DNA of 64,000 nucleotides from Selaginella moellendorffii. Lineage: Eukaryota > Streptophyta > Lycopodiopsida > Selaginellales > Selaginellaceae. The stretch lies in NCBI RefSeq assembly GCF_000143415.4, contig NW_003314295.1:248001-312000 (forward strand), read 5' to 3'. Below are positions 23,521-36,425 of this stretch, one piece after another. The first letter of the stretch is position 1, and each line of letters begins with the position of its first letter. The position numbers were made by a program, and so were the translations under genes. The notes under the pieces were generated by a model. It was not told the DNA's origin, made no database searches, and worked only from the letters and a program-made list of their open reading frames with translations.

Positions 23521-26048
23521 TCCATAATGTGTGATAAACATTCTTTGTGCCTCTCTTGAGAAAGCTATAGAGTGAATGCCTTGCATAGTGAGGGTATGTG
23601 CGGAAAAAGATAAAAATTGTGGCCCAAGAAATGATGGAATGGATGGAATGGAGGCCATATTATGGTGGATGATACAGAAGAGGACTATGTGTGATCTGAT
23701 GTCGCAATTGGAAGTAGTAGCTAATATTGGGATTTGATGTAGAGTGTAAGATGAAATGGCCAAATGCTGCTGGAAGCATGTGGAGTGAGAAAATTTGTTT
23801 GCTCCACTGATGAGTGGCTGGATGCTTGTTCTATGTAGGCCCAATTGATTGAAGAAAAGAGCTAGAATGTCTCTAGATTTACTGCAAGTCTCATACTGTG
23901 ATGGTTTAAATTGTATATTTTGTCTCTAACGTCCAAAAAATTTGATTTTTGTTGCATTATATTGTTGAAAGTCTTCTCAATAGAGTGATGTTGGAAGATC
24001 CTAAGTACCATGTATATATGGTGTGGAAATAATGAAAAACAGAGAGTCGGTATTTGTGATGATGGAATGCAATAATTATAAAAGTGAATAGAGTAATGAT
24101 TTGTGAATATAAATGAATGGGAATGAAGAGGAGAATGTGTTCCCAAAAGTGATAGAGACAAGAACCTGGGAACCAAGAGGAAAGGCCGGAAGATGAACAA
24201 GCTCCTAGACAAGTGGAGTTAAGGCCACCTTGAGGCTAGAATCTAAGCTTGAGCTTGTGTTGGCAAGAGGATATGGCCTAGAAGGACATGAGAAACAAGT
24301 GAAAACAAAGAAGAAATAAAAAGAAAGTTAAAAGCTCAAAGAGAGGAGAAAATTCACTGCTAGTGAAGAAGGTAAGTCAAGCTTTTCTTAAGTGTTGTTG
24401 TGAAGGAGCTCCCCTTTGGAGGGCAAAAGAAATCCTAGAGAAGGCCTTGGATTCCATAGAAAGTTAAGCTGAAGTTAGGCATGATGATCTAAAGCTTGTG
24501 GTGTCGAGAGAATTCGAGACCACAAGAGATATTGATATAAGACTTGGAGTATGGTGTCTAGTTGTGCTGGCTGCTCCTGGATGGAGAATGTTGATGCTGT
24601 TGAAGAGGAGAAACTCACACTAAGTGTTTGTAGAAGTCTAGTGGGCAAAAAAAGTGTTAATGCTTGGGAAAGCTACCACAAAATCGAATGAATTTTGTGG
24701 CTATGGTCGGGTTGGACCATTAGAATGAAAGAAATATAAAGAAGTATGAGATAAAAGGGAGAAGCTTTAAAATCACACTTGGTATTATTGCATTGCAACT
24801 AATTTATACCAAGGATGAAGTCAAAAGCTTGACTTAGCACCAATTTGAATTTCAAGCTTGAGATCTCCTACACCTACAGTTAAGTCAGCCTCATGCTATG
24901 TATATGCATGTGTATAGTTGTTGTCATAAAAATAAAAATTGGCTCTATAGCAAAATTGAACTATAGTTGACAGTGTGTGGCAATAGGTTGAGCAATAGAA
25001 GATAAACTTAAGCCTATAATAATCAATATGAAGAGAATAATAAAAAACCTTTTGTTATAAAAATGAGTTCAGAAAGTAAACATTGGATGAATTAGTGCTT
25101 GTAAGACATAAATCCCTAAGCTCTAAAGTGGGGCCGAAAGAATGCCACATGATAGTGGCCAAAGTGGAATTTCAACGAGTGTAACATGTTTGGACTAAAA
25201 GCTCTAACTCAAAAAGTTAAGAGCAGGAGTGGAACTCCTAACTAATTGCTTAAAGAACGAGTATAAAGTAATCAATAAGTGAGTCTCTAGAAAGGGATAC
25301 AAGATGGACACACAGTTGAATAATCAAACTCAGTTGATGGTAGTATTCATAGCTTGTGATATAGCTCCTCTTGTTTTTGTTACAAATCTTCATATTGAAT
25401 AGAGTTTTTTCATGGGAATCTTAGGGATGATATATACCATTGGTTTAATCACTATATAGTGATTACCACTTATCATTCTTAAAATGATGCTTGCCATTTA
25501 TGTGAGTTTCCCATGTGTTTTTAAGGGATAGCATTGCAATGGGACAATAGTTTAAGTGTAACCACTCATGCAAATTGGAGCTTTCTCTTGAATTTTTTCA
25601 AATGTGCATTTATGTATGCTAATGATTATGATGATACCTTCCAACAATTATATTGTCTTTATCAATGGCCGCCTAAATTAATAATACAATTTAGCATTCG
25701 CTTCTAAAGTTTCTTGTTTTGTGTGGAGCCAAATATGTTAGGAGGGAGCAAGTTAAGAATGTTGTGGCTGGAGCAAGTGCATGCAAAAGTCCCACAAGAT
25801 TTTGACAAAGTGTTGTGTTGATAATACTCTTTATTTGGTACAATATTGTGAAATATCATCTCTTCCACTTCTCATTACATGTTCTTTAGCTCCACTTTCT
25901 ATTGATTATAGCTATGATGTCCACTATTGGGCATATGATGAGGTTGGTCACACATATCAACATTGTTAGCATTTTCTAGATTAACATCCTCCATTTCCTA
26001 ACTGGAGGCTTTGGCATCAATATTAGTGTTGTTGCAATAAAAGGTTTA
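23521..26048. other. no gene seen; probable retroelement flank and decayed DNA
   Basis: Only short, unrecognisable frames occur on either strand. The left part may be the 5' leader and LTR of gypsy element 2. The remainder is A/T-biased and without domains that I recognise. Confidence 0.5.
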
Positions 26049-26625
26049 TGTAAGTAACTAAAGAGAACGACTTGAGATACTATCCATAGGGTTCAAATAT
26101 ACAAGGAAAGGGCCTATAAAAAAGAGTACACCCGTTTTTCCCATTGGTTAAGGGTTTTGGGATATTTAAGGTTAAGCATCTTTGCATTTGAGTAGTATTA
26201 GGTTGGGTGACCTCTCGAAAAGTCCAAATTCAAAATTTTATATTTAGTATTAGAGAGGTCTTGAGTCCAACTTTATTGGTTGGCTAAGGGAATTATACCA
26301 CATGTTGAGATTGATATCTGGTAGGTTCAATTTGCCTTCGACTGGGGTCGACCCGAGGGGTAGGGTGTTAAAAGAGCAAGGTTCTCAAGAGACCTACAAC
26401 TTTTATCTTCTGTTCACGAGAGCATGAACTTGTAGGAAAGCGTGATGGATTATAAGCAACCAAAAAGAATGATTAAAGAGATAATCCATAATGATTTAAA
26501 TATAAAGGGAAAAGGCCTATAAAAAAGAGTGCAAAGGTTTTGAGATATTTAGGATTAAGCATTTTTGAGTTTGAGTAGTACTAGGTTGGATGACCTCTCG
26601 AAAAGTCCAAATTTAGGAGCTTACA
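26049..26625 (+). mobile_element. TRIM element 2, diverged
   Basis: Same family as the elements at 22,253 and 40,475. The left LTR is 26,049-26,242 and the right LTR 26,451-26,625. They share the GAACGACTTGAGA-type start, the GGTTGGGTGACCTCTCG block and a degenerate primer-binding site (TTTAGTATTAGAGAG). The two ends show no matching target duplication (GTTTA against ATCTG), in line with greater age or rearrangement. Confidence 0.82.
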
Positions 26626-28749
26626 ATCTGAATATTAAGATTCTTCTAAAAAATGAGGAATTAGGTGAATAATGGAGGGTCTTTATATAAATAAATCAAT
26701 GATCCTTTCATCCTTCTTTCTTGAGTACCATCAAGGGGTTCACTTAACACTATAAGCAATTAAATTTTTCATTCTACTTTAATCACTTAATTATGCCTTT
26801 AACTAGTCTCATGTATAACCTCCATAAATCCTCATCCTAACTTAGGGCACTTGCTAACCCCATGCGTGTTCTTATAACTACACCACCACCTAGTACTCTT
26901 TTTATCTTTTGCCACTAAATTGCCTTATTGCAACTAGAGAAAATTCCCACTCCCACTTTTATTCATACTCCTACTCCTCTTCCTACTCCCACTCCTACTC
27001 CCTTATTGCAGCTATGGGCATCTTGAGAGAGGGAGAGGGAATATTTTAATTCTCAAAATATTCATATAAAAACCACAAATATCAAAGGTTTTGCATTTTG
27101 TGTCTTAAGCTAAAGTATGAAGAGAGAGAGAGCTTAGGACATGAACAGAGCCATAGAGAGGAGGAGGATCAAGATGTCATACCTTAACATGGTAAACCCA
27201 GTATAACACATATCTTCTTTCTTTCTGGAGCATTTCTTGATTGATGGAAAGGATCTATGGGATTTGGAGTGGCAATCTTGGAGAGGGTAGGCTAGGAGTG
27301 GTAGGACTACCCCTATAGAGAGATTTCTGAGTGTTGGAGTGAGATTTCATCTTCTTGAAGTTGTGGCATGCAATGCCAGTTTTTAGTGGGGTTTTCTCCT
27401 TCGTCTTTGACCCATTTGAGGGGCTCTTTTTTTGGGTATGTAGATCTCAGGCTTTTCCTTCCATCGAGTATAAGCACTTGTGATCTAATGAAGAAATGGA
27501 GTTTTAGTGATTTTTCTTTCAGTTTTTATTCCTCTTCCTACATCTATATTTTTTCAATCTAAGCTTGAATCCTAGGAAGAGATTGTACCAATTTGTTTGA
27601 TGGGCTCCTAAATCTTTCTAATAGCTATCCAAAGAGTGGTTTGTTGGAGGCCAATTCGTTGAGAGCTATAACATATATGCATTTTTCTTTTAGCGTGCGA
27701 ACACAATTCACTATGGAAGCTTTGCAAAGTGAGAATTCTCCATCTTTGTAAAATCTTGTTTCTAAGTGGTCTTAAGACATGGATAGAGCTATCCATTATC
27801 CAAATTTGTGCATTTCCATCATTTTTTTTTAATCACACTTTAGTTTCTTTCTTCCCCACACTATAACAATTTTTGAGTGCCAATTTCTTGAGTGTCTAAA
27901 TCTTATTTTCACTGTCGTTTGTTGTATCGTGTGTGCTTTGCTTTGCTCTTCCTTTTGAGTCATCACTTCAATATTTTCATGGAGTTTTGAGCCAAATTCA
28001 AGTCATTTTCTCTAGTATCGTATGATAAACGAAGTTGCATACCTCTCTAACACATAAAGTTCTTACCTTTCTTGCAATTTCTTACATCAGGATAGTAAAT
28101 CCCTTTGTGATATCTTATTTTTGTGTTGTATCATCTAATTTGATGTCTAATTTCATGAAATCTTATTGTTCTTCACTAACTTTCATCCTTGTTTGAGTGT
28201 GATTATTATTCTTAAGATTTTTTTTCCCATCTTGCACTTTGCTTTTGCAAATCTTTGTGTGAGGATGATCTAGCTTTTTAGGGTGACATTAAGCCACTTT
28301 CCAGGTGATTCCAAGAGTTTTTAATAGAAAAGCACAACACTTGTTTCTTTTAGAGATACCTTAACATTTTCACACCTCTTGGAATTTTATTTTGGAATTT
28401 GCAACATTCATGACCATTTATTTTGGTTATAAGCTTTGCTTAGGTGTTTGAGGATGATTCAACTTGCTAGATTGGGTGCATCACTTCATAGCATTTACCA
28501 TATTTAGGCATTTGCAGTGATTCAAACATTTTATGCTAGTGATAACACGTTCATAATCACCTAGAGGATCAATTTGGAAGGCACTAGTCTCCATTCTTAA
28601 AGGCAAGTTTTCACATTTAAGGCAAGAGTTTGATTTCCATAGATTCATATCGAATGAGGAGGATTTACTAAATCCAACAGATGCTTTGACTAGGGATTTG
28701 CAGCAACTAGTAGAGACAGTTAATCCAATTTATATCCTACAGCAGGGTG
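26626..28749. other. no gene seen; LTR-like and pyrimidine-rich DNA
   Basis: About 26,745-26,860 resembles 30,262-30,380 (AAGCAACTA..TTTTTCATTCTACTTTAATCA type wording), so both may be parts of one LTR pair. A CTCCTACTCCCAC-type pyrimidine repeat lies at about 26,945-27,003. The rest is AT-rich with no domain. Confidence 0.5.
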
Positions 28750-30258
28750 TGGATTTACCTTCACACTAAGAGCTTCACCAATACAGATTCATATAGTAAA
28801 ATTTGAGGTTTTTTATGACTTAAATGGAATCACGATGGATGCAGGCAAGCGCAACCACTTTCTTCGATTGATGCATGGATAAGCTCGAGTTTGGGTAGAG
28901 TCATTCTTGGATATAGAGCGGGAATGATATATAGAGGTGAAGAGACTCTTCCTCAAGATGTTTAGATAGGAGAAGGATCTTCAACAACTTCACACCGAGT
29001 TCTTTTCTTTCCTGCAAACACAACATGAGTTTGTCATTGAGTATATTTGGCGGTTCAAGAAGCACTGGAAGCTATGCCTCACTTAGATCCCAGACCTAAC
29101 AGAGATAATCGTGGTTACCACCTTTGTCTAAGGGCTAAAGCCACTCATCTAATGCAAACTTCTCAAGTATAAGCATATTGAGTGTTGTTCAAATTTTGAG
29201 CATGCCAAGAAGGTTGAGAAGGAGCTTTGCCTCATTCTAGGTGTCTCCTAAGTTGCCCAATCTCCATCCAGCCACCTCCTCAAGCATCTGATTGCAACAG
29301 TTTCTCACCAATCTACACCCAAAGTTGTGAAAGAGAAATAGCCACTAGCATTGGAATCTGCTATTACTGAATTTCGCTAGTACAAAAACCTCCTTGAGTG
29401 TCAATAACAAGCTCTCTTGCAACAGCAACAACAATAGACTACCATTCTTGAGGAACTTAAGGCATTGAGATTTTAGCAAATAGAAACAGCATTGAGATGA
29501 CCCTATCATTGGTGTACCCATTGTGAGGCTAGTACACACTCAACAAAATAGTGCTATCACCTCCATCTAGAGCTTTAACTTCCAAGGAGCCAATGTGTCC
29601 AGGAGCATCCATTTGTTGGTAACTTTGCACTTCAACCATCTCAATAAAGAGCACGACTTAGCTGTTAACAAGTACTAGGTCCAACCATCACATACAAGTT
29701 GCCTTTTAAGTTCGCATTTGTTGGCTCCCCTATAGTTGATGTTGGACCTTCTTAGCTTGACAGCACATCTTCTCCGGGCTTGGCTAATACATCTTCCATG
29801 ACTCCTACCACATCTTCATCTCTTCTGACATACATCATGCAATAGCTATTATGTAGCTCAGTCACCCTTTTACTCGGACAACTTTTACGATCAGTCCCAA
29901 GAGTTGGATAGCAGTTAGAAACTCTTGCATAGTCCAACAAACCTTTTCTTCATGCTAGAGAGGAGATCCACATCATGGATACCACAACAACATAAGATCT
30001 AGGAGCTTTTATACAATTAGTCACATTGGGAGATATTGTCATAGCAGAAGCACTCTTGGATTCAGGATCAGGGAGTAATGCCATCTCTTTGGCATTGGCA
30101 AAGTCTGCTGGGTTCCAGATCAAGAACAACACAATCATCATCCTCAAAACCTTTGCAAACCGTACTGTGATCCCTATGGGTATATGTTGCAAAGTGCCTA
30201 TATCAATCCTAGGGATCTCATCATTGGTGGATTTTGTGGTGGTGCATTTCCAGTATGT
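28750..30258 (+). pseudogene. degenerate gypsy gag and protease remnant
   Basis: Plus-strand frames broken by many stops give a Gag-like stretch (WVESFLDIER, LQQLHTEFFSFLQTQHEF, EYIWRFKKHWKLC; about 28,890-29,080). A clear retropepsin-like segment comes later, with active site LLDSGSGSNAISLALAKSAG (30,053-30,115). No RT or integrase follows. Instead an LTR-like sequence starts at about 30,262. It is either a non-autonomous element or an internally deleted one. Confidence 0.65.
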
Positions 30259-32030
30259 AAATGTAAGCAACTACATTTTTCCATTCTACTTTAATCATTT
30301 AACCACACCTCCAACCACTTGAAGGAGTCTTATTCACAACCTCCATAAGTCCCACTCAGGACTTGGGGCTTGCTAGCCCCGAGAATGGCCACTCAACTTT
30401 TGCACTTAGTCCTAGTGCTCCACGTGACCGGTCCCATGACCAACACCCCAAGGCACCACCAACATACCAGCCTGTTACGCTAGGCTATGCCCAATCACCT
30501 TGGTCACATCGGTGGTCCCACACCTCCTGCATTGCAATCCCGTCTCTCCAAGACTGGGCCATCCGTCCATGAGTGGTCATCCCAAATCCACTCTTTAGCA
30601 TCCTTAGGATGCCCGCAGACATGGGGAATAACTTTCCCCAATATCTCCTTTCTGGTCCCCACCAAGTCCCTTTCTGTCCTTGGCCATGTTCGCTAACACT
30701 GCCACTGGATCAGGGCCCACAGGCCCGACCACTAAGTCCCACGGTCCTCTGGGACTTCCTCACTGCACGACTGTATCCTTGGTCACTACACCAGAGGACT
30801 ACTCTTCTTCCTTTCCACAGTCTGGGCCTTTGGGACAACATTTCGGAACACCGTGGCCTTACTCAAGCCTCGTGGGTACTCTCCCTGCCTTCCGCCTTTG
30901 GGTGCTCTAGCCATAGGCTTAGAGCGAGGTTCCGTTAAGCCACACCAGGTATCCAAGTAGGTAGTGCCACCCACACTTAGACTGGGAGCATCGGCCAGTC
31001 GATCTCCCGGGGGAACTAGAGCCGGCTCTTGAACACTTCACCAAGCTACCCCGCTTGTCGGTCCGTATTCACTCTAGTCTTGGACTTCCCAGTGGTCAGT
31101 TCATCACCCAACACTGGATCTAGCCTTCCTGGGCCAAACTGGCCTTTCTTGGCCAAACTGGCTCTACTATAGTCCTCCCCCTTACTATACTTTTGGAGCT
31201 CACCAAACCCCCTAGGGTCTGGGAGATGAACGCTTTGGGCTTTCACCCTCTCAGACTCAAACTCAAACTCGGACTCGGACTCGGACTCAGACTTGGACTC
31301 GGACTCAGACTCGGACTCGGACTTGGACTCAGACTCGAGCTTGCTCTCGGCCTCGGCCTCGGTCGCGGCCTCGGTCCTGGTCTCAGTCTCGGTCCCGGTC
31401 TCGGTCTTGGTCTCGGTCTCGGTCTCGGTCTCGGTCCCGGTCTCAGTCCCTGTCCCGGTCTCAGTCCCGGTCCCGGTCTCAGTCCCGGTCTCGGTCTCGA
31501 CCTCGGACTCCATCTCAGATTCCATCTTGGGTCCATCTCAGACTCCATCTCAGACTCCGTCTCGGACTCCATCTTGGGTCCATATCGGACTCCATCTTGG
31601 GTCCATATCGGACTCCATCTCGGATTCCATCTCGGGTCCATCTCGGACTCCATCTCGGACTCCGTCACGGACTCCATCTCGGACTCCGTCATGGACTCCA
31701 TTTCGGACTCTATCTTGGGTCCATCTTGGACTCCATTTCGAACTCCACCTCTGACTCCAACCCGGGTCCATCTTGGACTTCTTTCTCGGACACTTCCACG
31801 TGTCATGTGTTGGTCCTTTTGGGTCTCTTTTTGGAGCCTCGCTTATTGCTCGCTTCATGCTCGTTCTTTGAGCACTCCGTTGGGAGTTCCACTCCCGCTC
31901 TCAACCTTTCAAGTCGGAGCCTTTTAGTCCAAACGTGTTACGCTCGTTTGGCTTTTGCTTCGGCCACTACCACGTGGCACCCTTTCGGCTCCACTTTTGG
32001 GGCTTAGGGATTTGTGTCTCACAACTCCAC
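30259..32030 (-). repeat. dispersed repeat with tandem core, copy 2 (inverted)
   Basis: The part from about 30,830 to 31,260 matches 6,880-7,280 in reverse complement (GGTGAAAGCCCAAAGCG, CCAAAAGTATAGTA, GGCCACGGTGTTC). The core at 31,252-31,775 is the longest of the three and has two unit types, CTCGGACTCGGT-like and TCGGACTCCATC-like. Up to six overlapping frames stay open across it because the 6-bp period avoids stops. The left segment from 30,262 may be a different LTR. Confidence 0.7.
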
Positions 32031-33062
32031 CACCCATAGACGAAGTTCGATGTCCTCATTGAATGGTAAACCCTTTTATAAAGTAACACCCGCAAGTATT
32101 ATCATTTCCATCCTTGGCACCCAGCCAATACTTGTCTATGGTTTGACCCCGAAGGCTCACCATGCCTTGTCCATCTTCTAAGGGGCATAGTCTCTCCAAC
32201 ATAGAGACTCATTTGGCCACCTGGGGTGGTTTGCTCCCTTTTATTGGTTCAGTTCTCGCTAAACCCGTTAGAGACACCTTCTCTAACTCAATTCTACTAC
32301 TCATTCTAGAGTAGTCCCAACTTCTATTGACATAACCAATTCACCTTGGAACTTTTAATTTTGACTTCTCGAAGTCAATTTCTTTGGTGTCTTTGACACC
32401 TTTCACTGCACATATTGTGCAACTTCACTTCCCATCCTAGGAAGCTCCCCACTTGAGGGCGCCATCGTCCTCCTTTCTATTTTATGCCACTTTTGGCACC
32501 AAGTTCCAACCATCGTAAGTTGTGCTAGAGCTATCCACGGCCCTATCCTTTGGCTACTTCGCCGCTCCTTCCCTTGGAGCTTTCACCTTTGCCAACTTGG
32601 AGCATTTGGGAATCCATCCTTGGAAGCACACTTCCTTTCTCACAATCCATTAGCATCTAACACACTAGTGTTCCATGCCTAACTTTGCCATTTGGATTCC
32701 TTTCAATGAACTCTATGGCCCACACTTGGCCACTAGTCTTTTGGTTTTATCCATTGATTGTTGCACTGAGCAACATAGGATCACTACCTCCATTCTTGAG
32801 GTATCCTTTTGGTTCCATGGCAAAGGCTCTACTTTGCTAAGTCCAACGGGTGCTCACCCTTAGTAGGTCTCTTTAGCAATTTTTGCTCTGAGCTTCGTCC
32901 ACAGCCCAATTTTGCGACCCTTCCATGGGTCTCTCCCCGAGACTACTTTCTTGGACTTACTATACCATCGTATTGGCACAATTGATTTCCCTTTAGGTGC
33001 CCTTCTCACTTGGTCACCTCGACCAAGTCACACCATTATCAATAGTTCAAATCAACACTTTG
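32031..33062. other. no gene seen; repeat-flanking sequence
   Basis: The stretch is C/T-rich on the plus strand, without recognisable frames, between two copies of the tandem-core repeat. The short segment TTTGGGGCTTAGGGATTTGTGTCTCACA near 31,995-32,022 recurs near 33,490-33,520. Confidence 0.5.
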
Positions 33063-33520
33063 AACTAGGTGTAAGGAACCAACTTGCCAAGGTGTCGTAG
33101 GCTAAAGGAACCCCGAAAGCATGACCAAAATGACAAAGAGTTCATCGGATGGGACCAAGTCAAAGATCGAATCCAAGACCGACTCTAGGACCGAGTTCGA
33201 GATAGAGTCCGGAATCGAGTCCAAGACCGACTCGGGGACCGAGTTCGAGTCCGAGTTCAAGACCGAGTTCGAGACGGAGTCCGAGATCCGAAATCGGGTC
33301 CGAGACCGAGTCCGAGGTCGAGTCCGAGGTCGGGTCCGAGATCGGGTCCGAGATCGAGTCCGAGATCAAGTCCGAGACCAAATCCGAAGTTGAATCCGAA
33401 ATCGGATCCGAGATCAAGCCAAAGACTAAGTCCAAATACTAATACGGGTCAAGGGGTGAAAGCCCAAAGCGTGCGTCTCCCAGGGGGGACTTTGGGGCCT
33501 AGGGATTTTGTGTCTCACAT
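33063..33520 (+). repeat. dispersed repeat with tandem core, copy 3
   Basis: It begins TGTAAGGAACCAACTTGCC like copy 1 and carries the same pre-core wording (CGAAAGCATGACC). The core is about 280 bp of GAGNCC/GAGATC units (33,155-33,437). It ends with GTGAAAGCCCAAAGCG and TGTGTCTCACA. Here it directly abuts the FTSH4-linked repeat. Confidence 0.78.
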
Positions 33521-34985
33521 GGCAATTAGAGAAGCTAGCAATTCCATCTTTAAGAGAAAGAGGGTAATCCATGAGTTGCATTCCATTACTTTCAAGAACA
33601 ATATTAGCAAAGATCATTACATGTCTAGGGTGGAAGCTATGGAGTACATGTTGAGCTATGCCCAAGTAGAAAAAGAGGATGCATGACATTAAGGATGCAA
33701 AAGTAGATCCTATGAAGCTTTTGAAACTTTAGATTTGTTTAAATAGAGAACAAAAGAATTCACCTATCTATACAAAATAGAAGCACTTACAAAGAACATA
33801 AGCAATTGGAGTTTATGTAAATGCTGCATGGAGGCATTTGCATAGTAGCTACATATGGATGTCAACATACTTAAATATGGATCAAACTCCAAATTTTATG
33901 TATTTTTGCTCTCAACTAATGTGAATAAACAACCTTACTCCTCAATAGTGTTCACCTTTGTATAAAACAGGGGTGTATTTCCATATTTAGAGCCTACACA
34001 TCGCTTTATTAAGTAGTACATCTATATATTTGTTCTACAGATAAAATTGAGATGTAAAATGAAAACTGAATCTAGTGGTGCTCATAATATTAATTCATGC
34101 TTATAAACAAAATAAATTACCCCATTAAAATTACCTTTTCTTCTTCTTCTTTTTAGTATTGTAGCCTATATGCTATGCATGCTTGTCTAGTCATTTGCAA
34201 ACTTGATGATGTGTGTAGCAGCCAGAAGTAAAAGCCACAATCACATAGTCAACTTGCAAGAGTTTATAAATGAAAAATACTTTTAAAACTATAGGGAAAA
34301 CCATTACATTTTGGCAATATATTGCATTATTCTAGATTCTCAAGAACTACCTATATTGTCAAGCCTTGTGTGAAAGGGATGGAGTGTGTTCCTATACTTG
34401 ATGCTAATCACATATACTTTCAACAACCTTGAGTGTAAAAAGCATCTCTTCCTTGTAAAGCTCTCTTGCCTGATTAGTAAAGATATATCATCAAGTTCTC
34501 TATAAAGTGTAAACACTACATTGCCATAAATAATAATCATCTATATCAATGCTTGGTTCACACTTGTGTTTCTCTAGGTCCTATAACAAGTTCACCTAGG
34601 TAAACAAAGGTTATATGAGTTAATAGGACTGTAATCTTGATTTTGTGTCTAAATGAAAAGCTCCTCGACCTTTCCAAATGAGCTATATAATCATTTATCA
34701 AGATGTTGAAAGTTTCCTAGTTCAGAATGTAAAAAGCCTCTTACATCTAGTTCTTAGCATCTTTTATATTCAAGTTTTTCTTATAAACATCAATCAAAAG
34801 ATTGTAATAGCCATGATTTATCTGGAAAGTCATGCTTTACATCACCCACAACACAAATAATTATAAAAAAGAAAGATTCATAAAAGTTGCAATGGAAGAA
34901 CACTACAACCTATGTAACAAGACTTCTTTCAATATAGAACTTGTGCCAGAAAACCTGTTGCTATCTATACAAGAAAGATCAAAGT
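33521..34985. repeat. FTSH4-linked dispersed repeat, copy 1
   Basis: The non-coding sequence is shared with 39,355-41,455 and 58,500-60,180 (for example CATGTCTAGGGTGGAAGCTA and the segment before ACAAAATAGAAGCACTTAC). In copies 1 and 2 its right end joins the truncated FTSH4-like gene at the same point. Copy 3 lacks FTSH4 DNA. No coding potential was seen. Confidence 0.85.
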
Positions 34986-35039
34986 TCAAGAGAAGAGAAG
35001 AAAAATAAGAGAAAAGAAGAAGAGAAAAAACAAAAAAAG

Positions 35040-36135
35040 AAAAGCAAGGTGTTTATACATAAGTGGATGTTCTCTAAGTAGCTGTCTGGATTCGGAACCA
35101 CCACATGCCGATCGAACCGACCAGGACGGACAAGCGCCTTGTCGAGAGATTCGGGGAAGTTCGTAGCCGCGATCACTATGATGCCTTCGTTTTGCTTGAA
35201 ACCGTCCAGCTCCACCAACAGCTGGTTCAGTGTGCTTCTTCGCAGCTGCGAATAAGTCCCGCACTCGCCAAGCACCAACTCCGACGAACATTTCCTCGAA
35301 CTCGCTCCCGCTGCAATAGAAAAACGGTACCACTGCTTCACCAGCAATTGCCAGAGCCAGCATCTCTTTCCTGTTCCAGGAGGCCCAACCAGAAGGACGC
35401 CTTTCGGTAGCTTGCCACCTAGACGGGTAAATTTCTGCAAAGAAGCAACCGAGACTGGAGTTACAAACCGGAGAAACACGAAAGAAAAATAGATAAAGCA
35501 ATGACCTTTGGATCCCAAAGATGGCGAACAATCTCCTCCAACTCCGCTTTGGCTTCGTCGACTCTTTTCACGTCACTGCACTTGGTATTAGACTCCAAGC
35601 TTGGCTGTACCTCCTCATTGAGACCCAGCCCTGCCAGGAACCAGGGGCGTGAGTAAGACCTCCTTTCCTATACAGACAAGGATGCCAGTTCAACACGTAG
35701 GCAAGACCTTAAAACAAACGCATCCATGCATTGCAAGCCATGCTCTACGATGCTTACCTTTGCTGAGGCCCTTGTCCTTGACAATGGCCCCAACGCCAGA
35801 GAGAAGTAGAAAGCCCAGAGCCAAGGTTCGAACAGTCCGCCACACTTGAACTCTAAAACGTCCTTCGAACGTGACCATGTGGATTGGCGCACTGGGAGAG
35901 CCCAAAATTCCATCTTTCGTGGCTGTTCCTACTGCTGGAAACGCCGAAGACATGATCGGTCGCGCCTCAGCTTGAAAACTTCCTAGCGATGCAGTTGCTC
36001 CTACACGGTTTAAAAGAAAAAAGGAGGATCAGATCTGATAAAGAAAGAGTTACAGCGTTTACCTCTTTGCAGCGTTTTCAACAAGGCACTGTCATCGAGC
36101 CTATCGACCTTGACGAGAGCTTTGAGATAGCATCA
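35040..36135 (-). pseudogene. FTSH4: FTSH4-like mitochondrial AAA protease fragment, copy 1
   Basis: Minus-strand exons match plant FTSH4, the i-AAA protease of the mitochondrial inner membrane: DRLDDSALLKTLQRG (about 36,070-36,110), KDGILGSPSAPIH and GFLLLSGVGAI (about 35,780-35,930), [11 protein letters not shown], then [18 protein letters not shown] and [19 protein letters not shown] to [15 protein letters not shown]. An indel just after Walker A shifts the frame at GTGK. The Walker B segment (IDEIDAIGG in copy 2) is deleted. Everything after VVVPNPD is missing, including the zinc-protease HEXXH domain. The 5' exons are replaced by an LTR-element leader at about 36,132. It is a pseudogene. 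Confidence 0.88.
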
Positions 36136-36425
36136 AGCAATTGAACCAACTGCTGCTCTAGAGTCAAAGGAGGAGATTGCGGATCAGCCATGAAGATGAA
36201 TGAAAAAAGAAAGAGCAAAGGAAGAGAAATGACAAAAAGCTGGAAAGAAATGGTAGATCTAGACAATGCAAAAAGCTAGATCTAAACCAAAATCCTAAAA
36301 GGAAAGAACAGAAGAAAAGAAATGGAAAAAGCTAGATCTAGACAATGCAAAAGCTAAATCTAAACCGAAATCCCAAATCCAAGCACTCCCCAGGGACAAT
36401 CAAAGGTGCCCCTCACCTCCACCAA
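36130..36425 (-). other. LTR-element leader with short coding start fused to FTSH4 exon
   Basis: On the minus strand, MADPQSPPLTLEQQLVQLL starts at about 36,191. It runs straight into antisense-frame FTSH4 exon-2 DNA at about 36,132 (shared bases TATCTCAAAG). Upstream lies a purine-poor leader with repeated CTAGATCTA motifs, and then the LTR. The peptide resembles the start of a retroelement Gag, but the evidence is thin. The junction marks where an element recombined with or inserted into FTSH4. Confidence 0.5.

Noticed and set aside
31046-31927. Several overlapping frames of 100-244 codons on both strands
   Set aside because: Same repeat core as above; multiple simultaneous open frames are an artefact of the repeat period.
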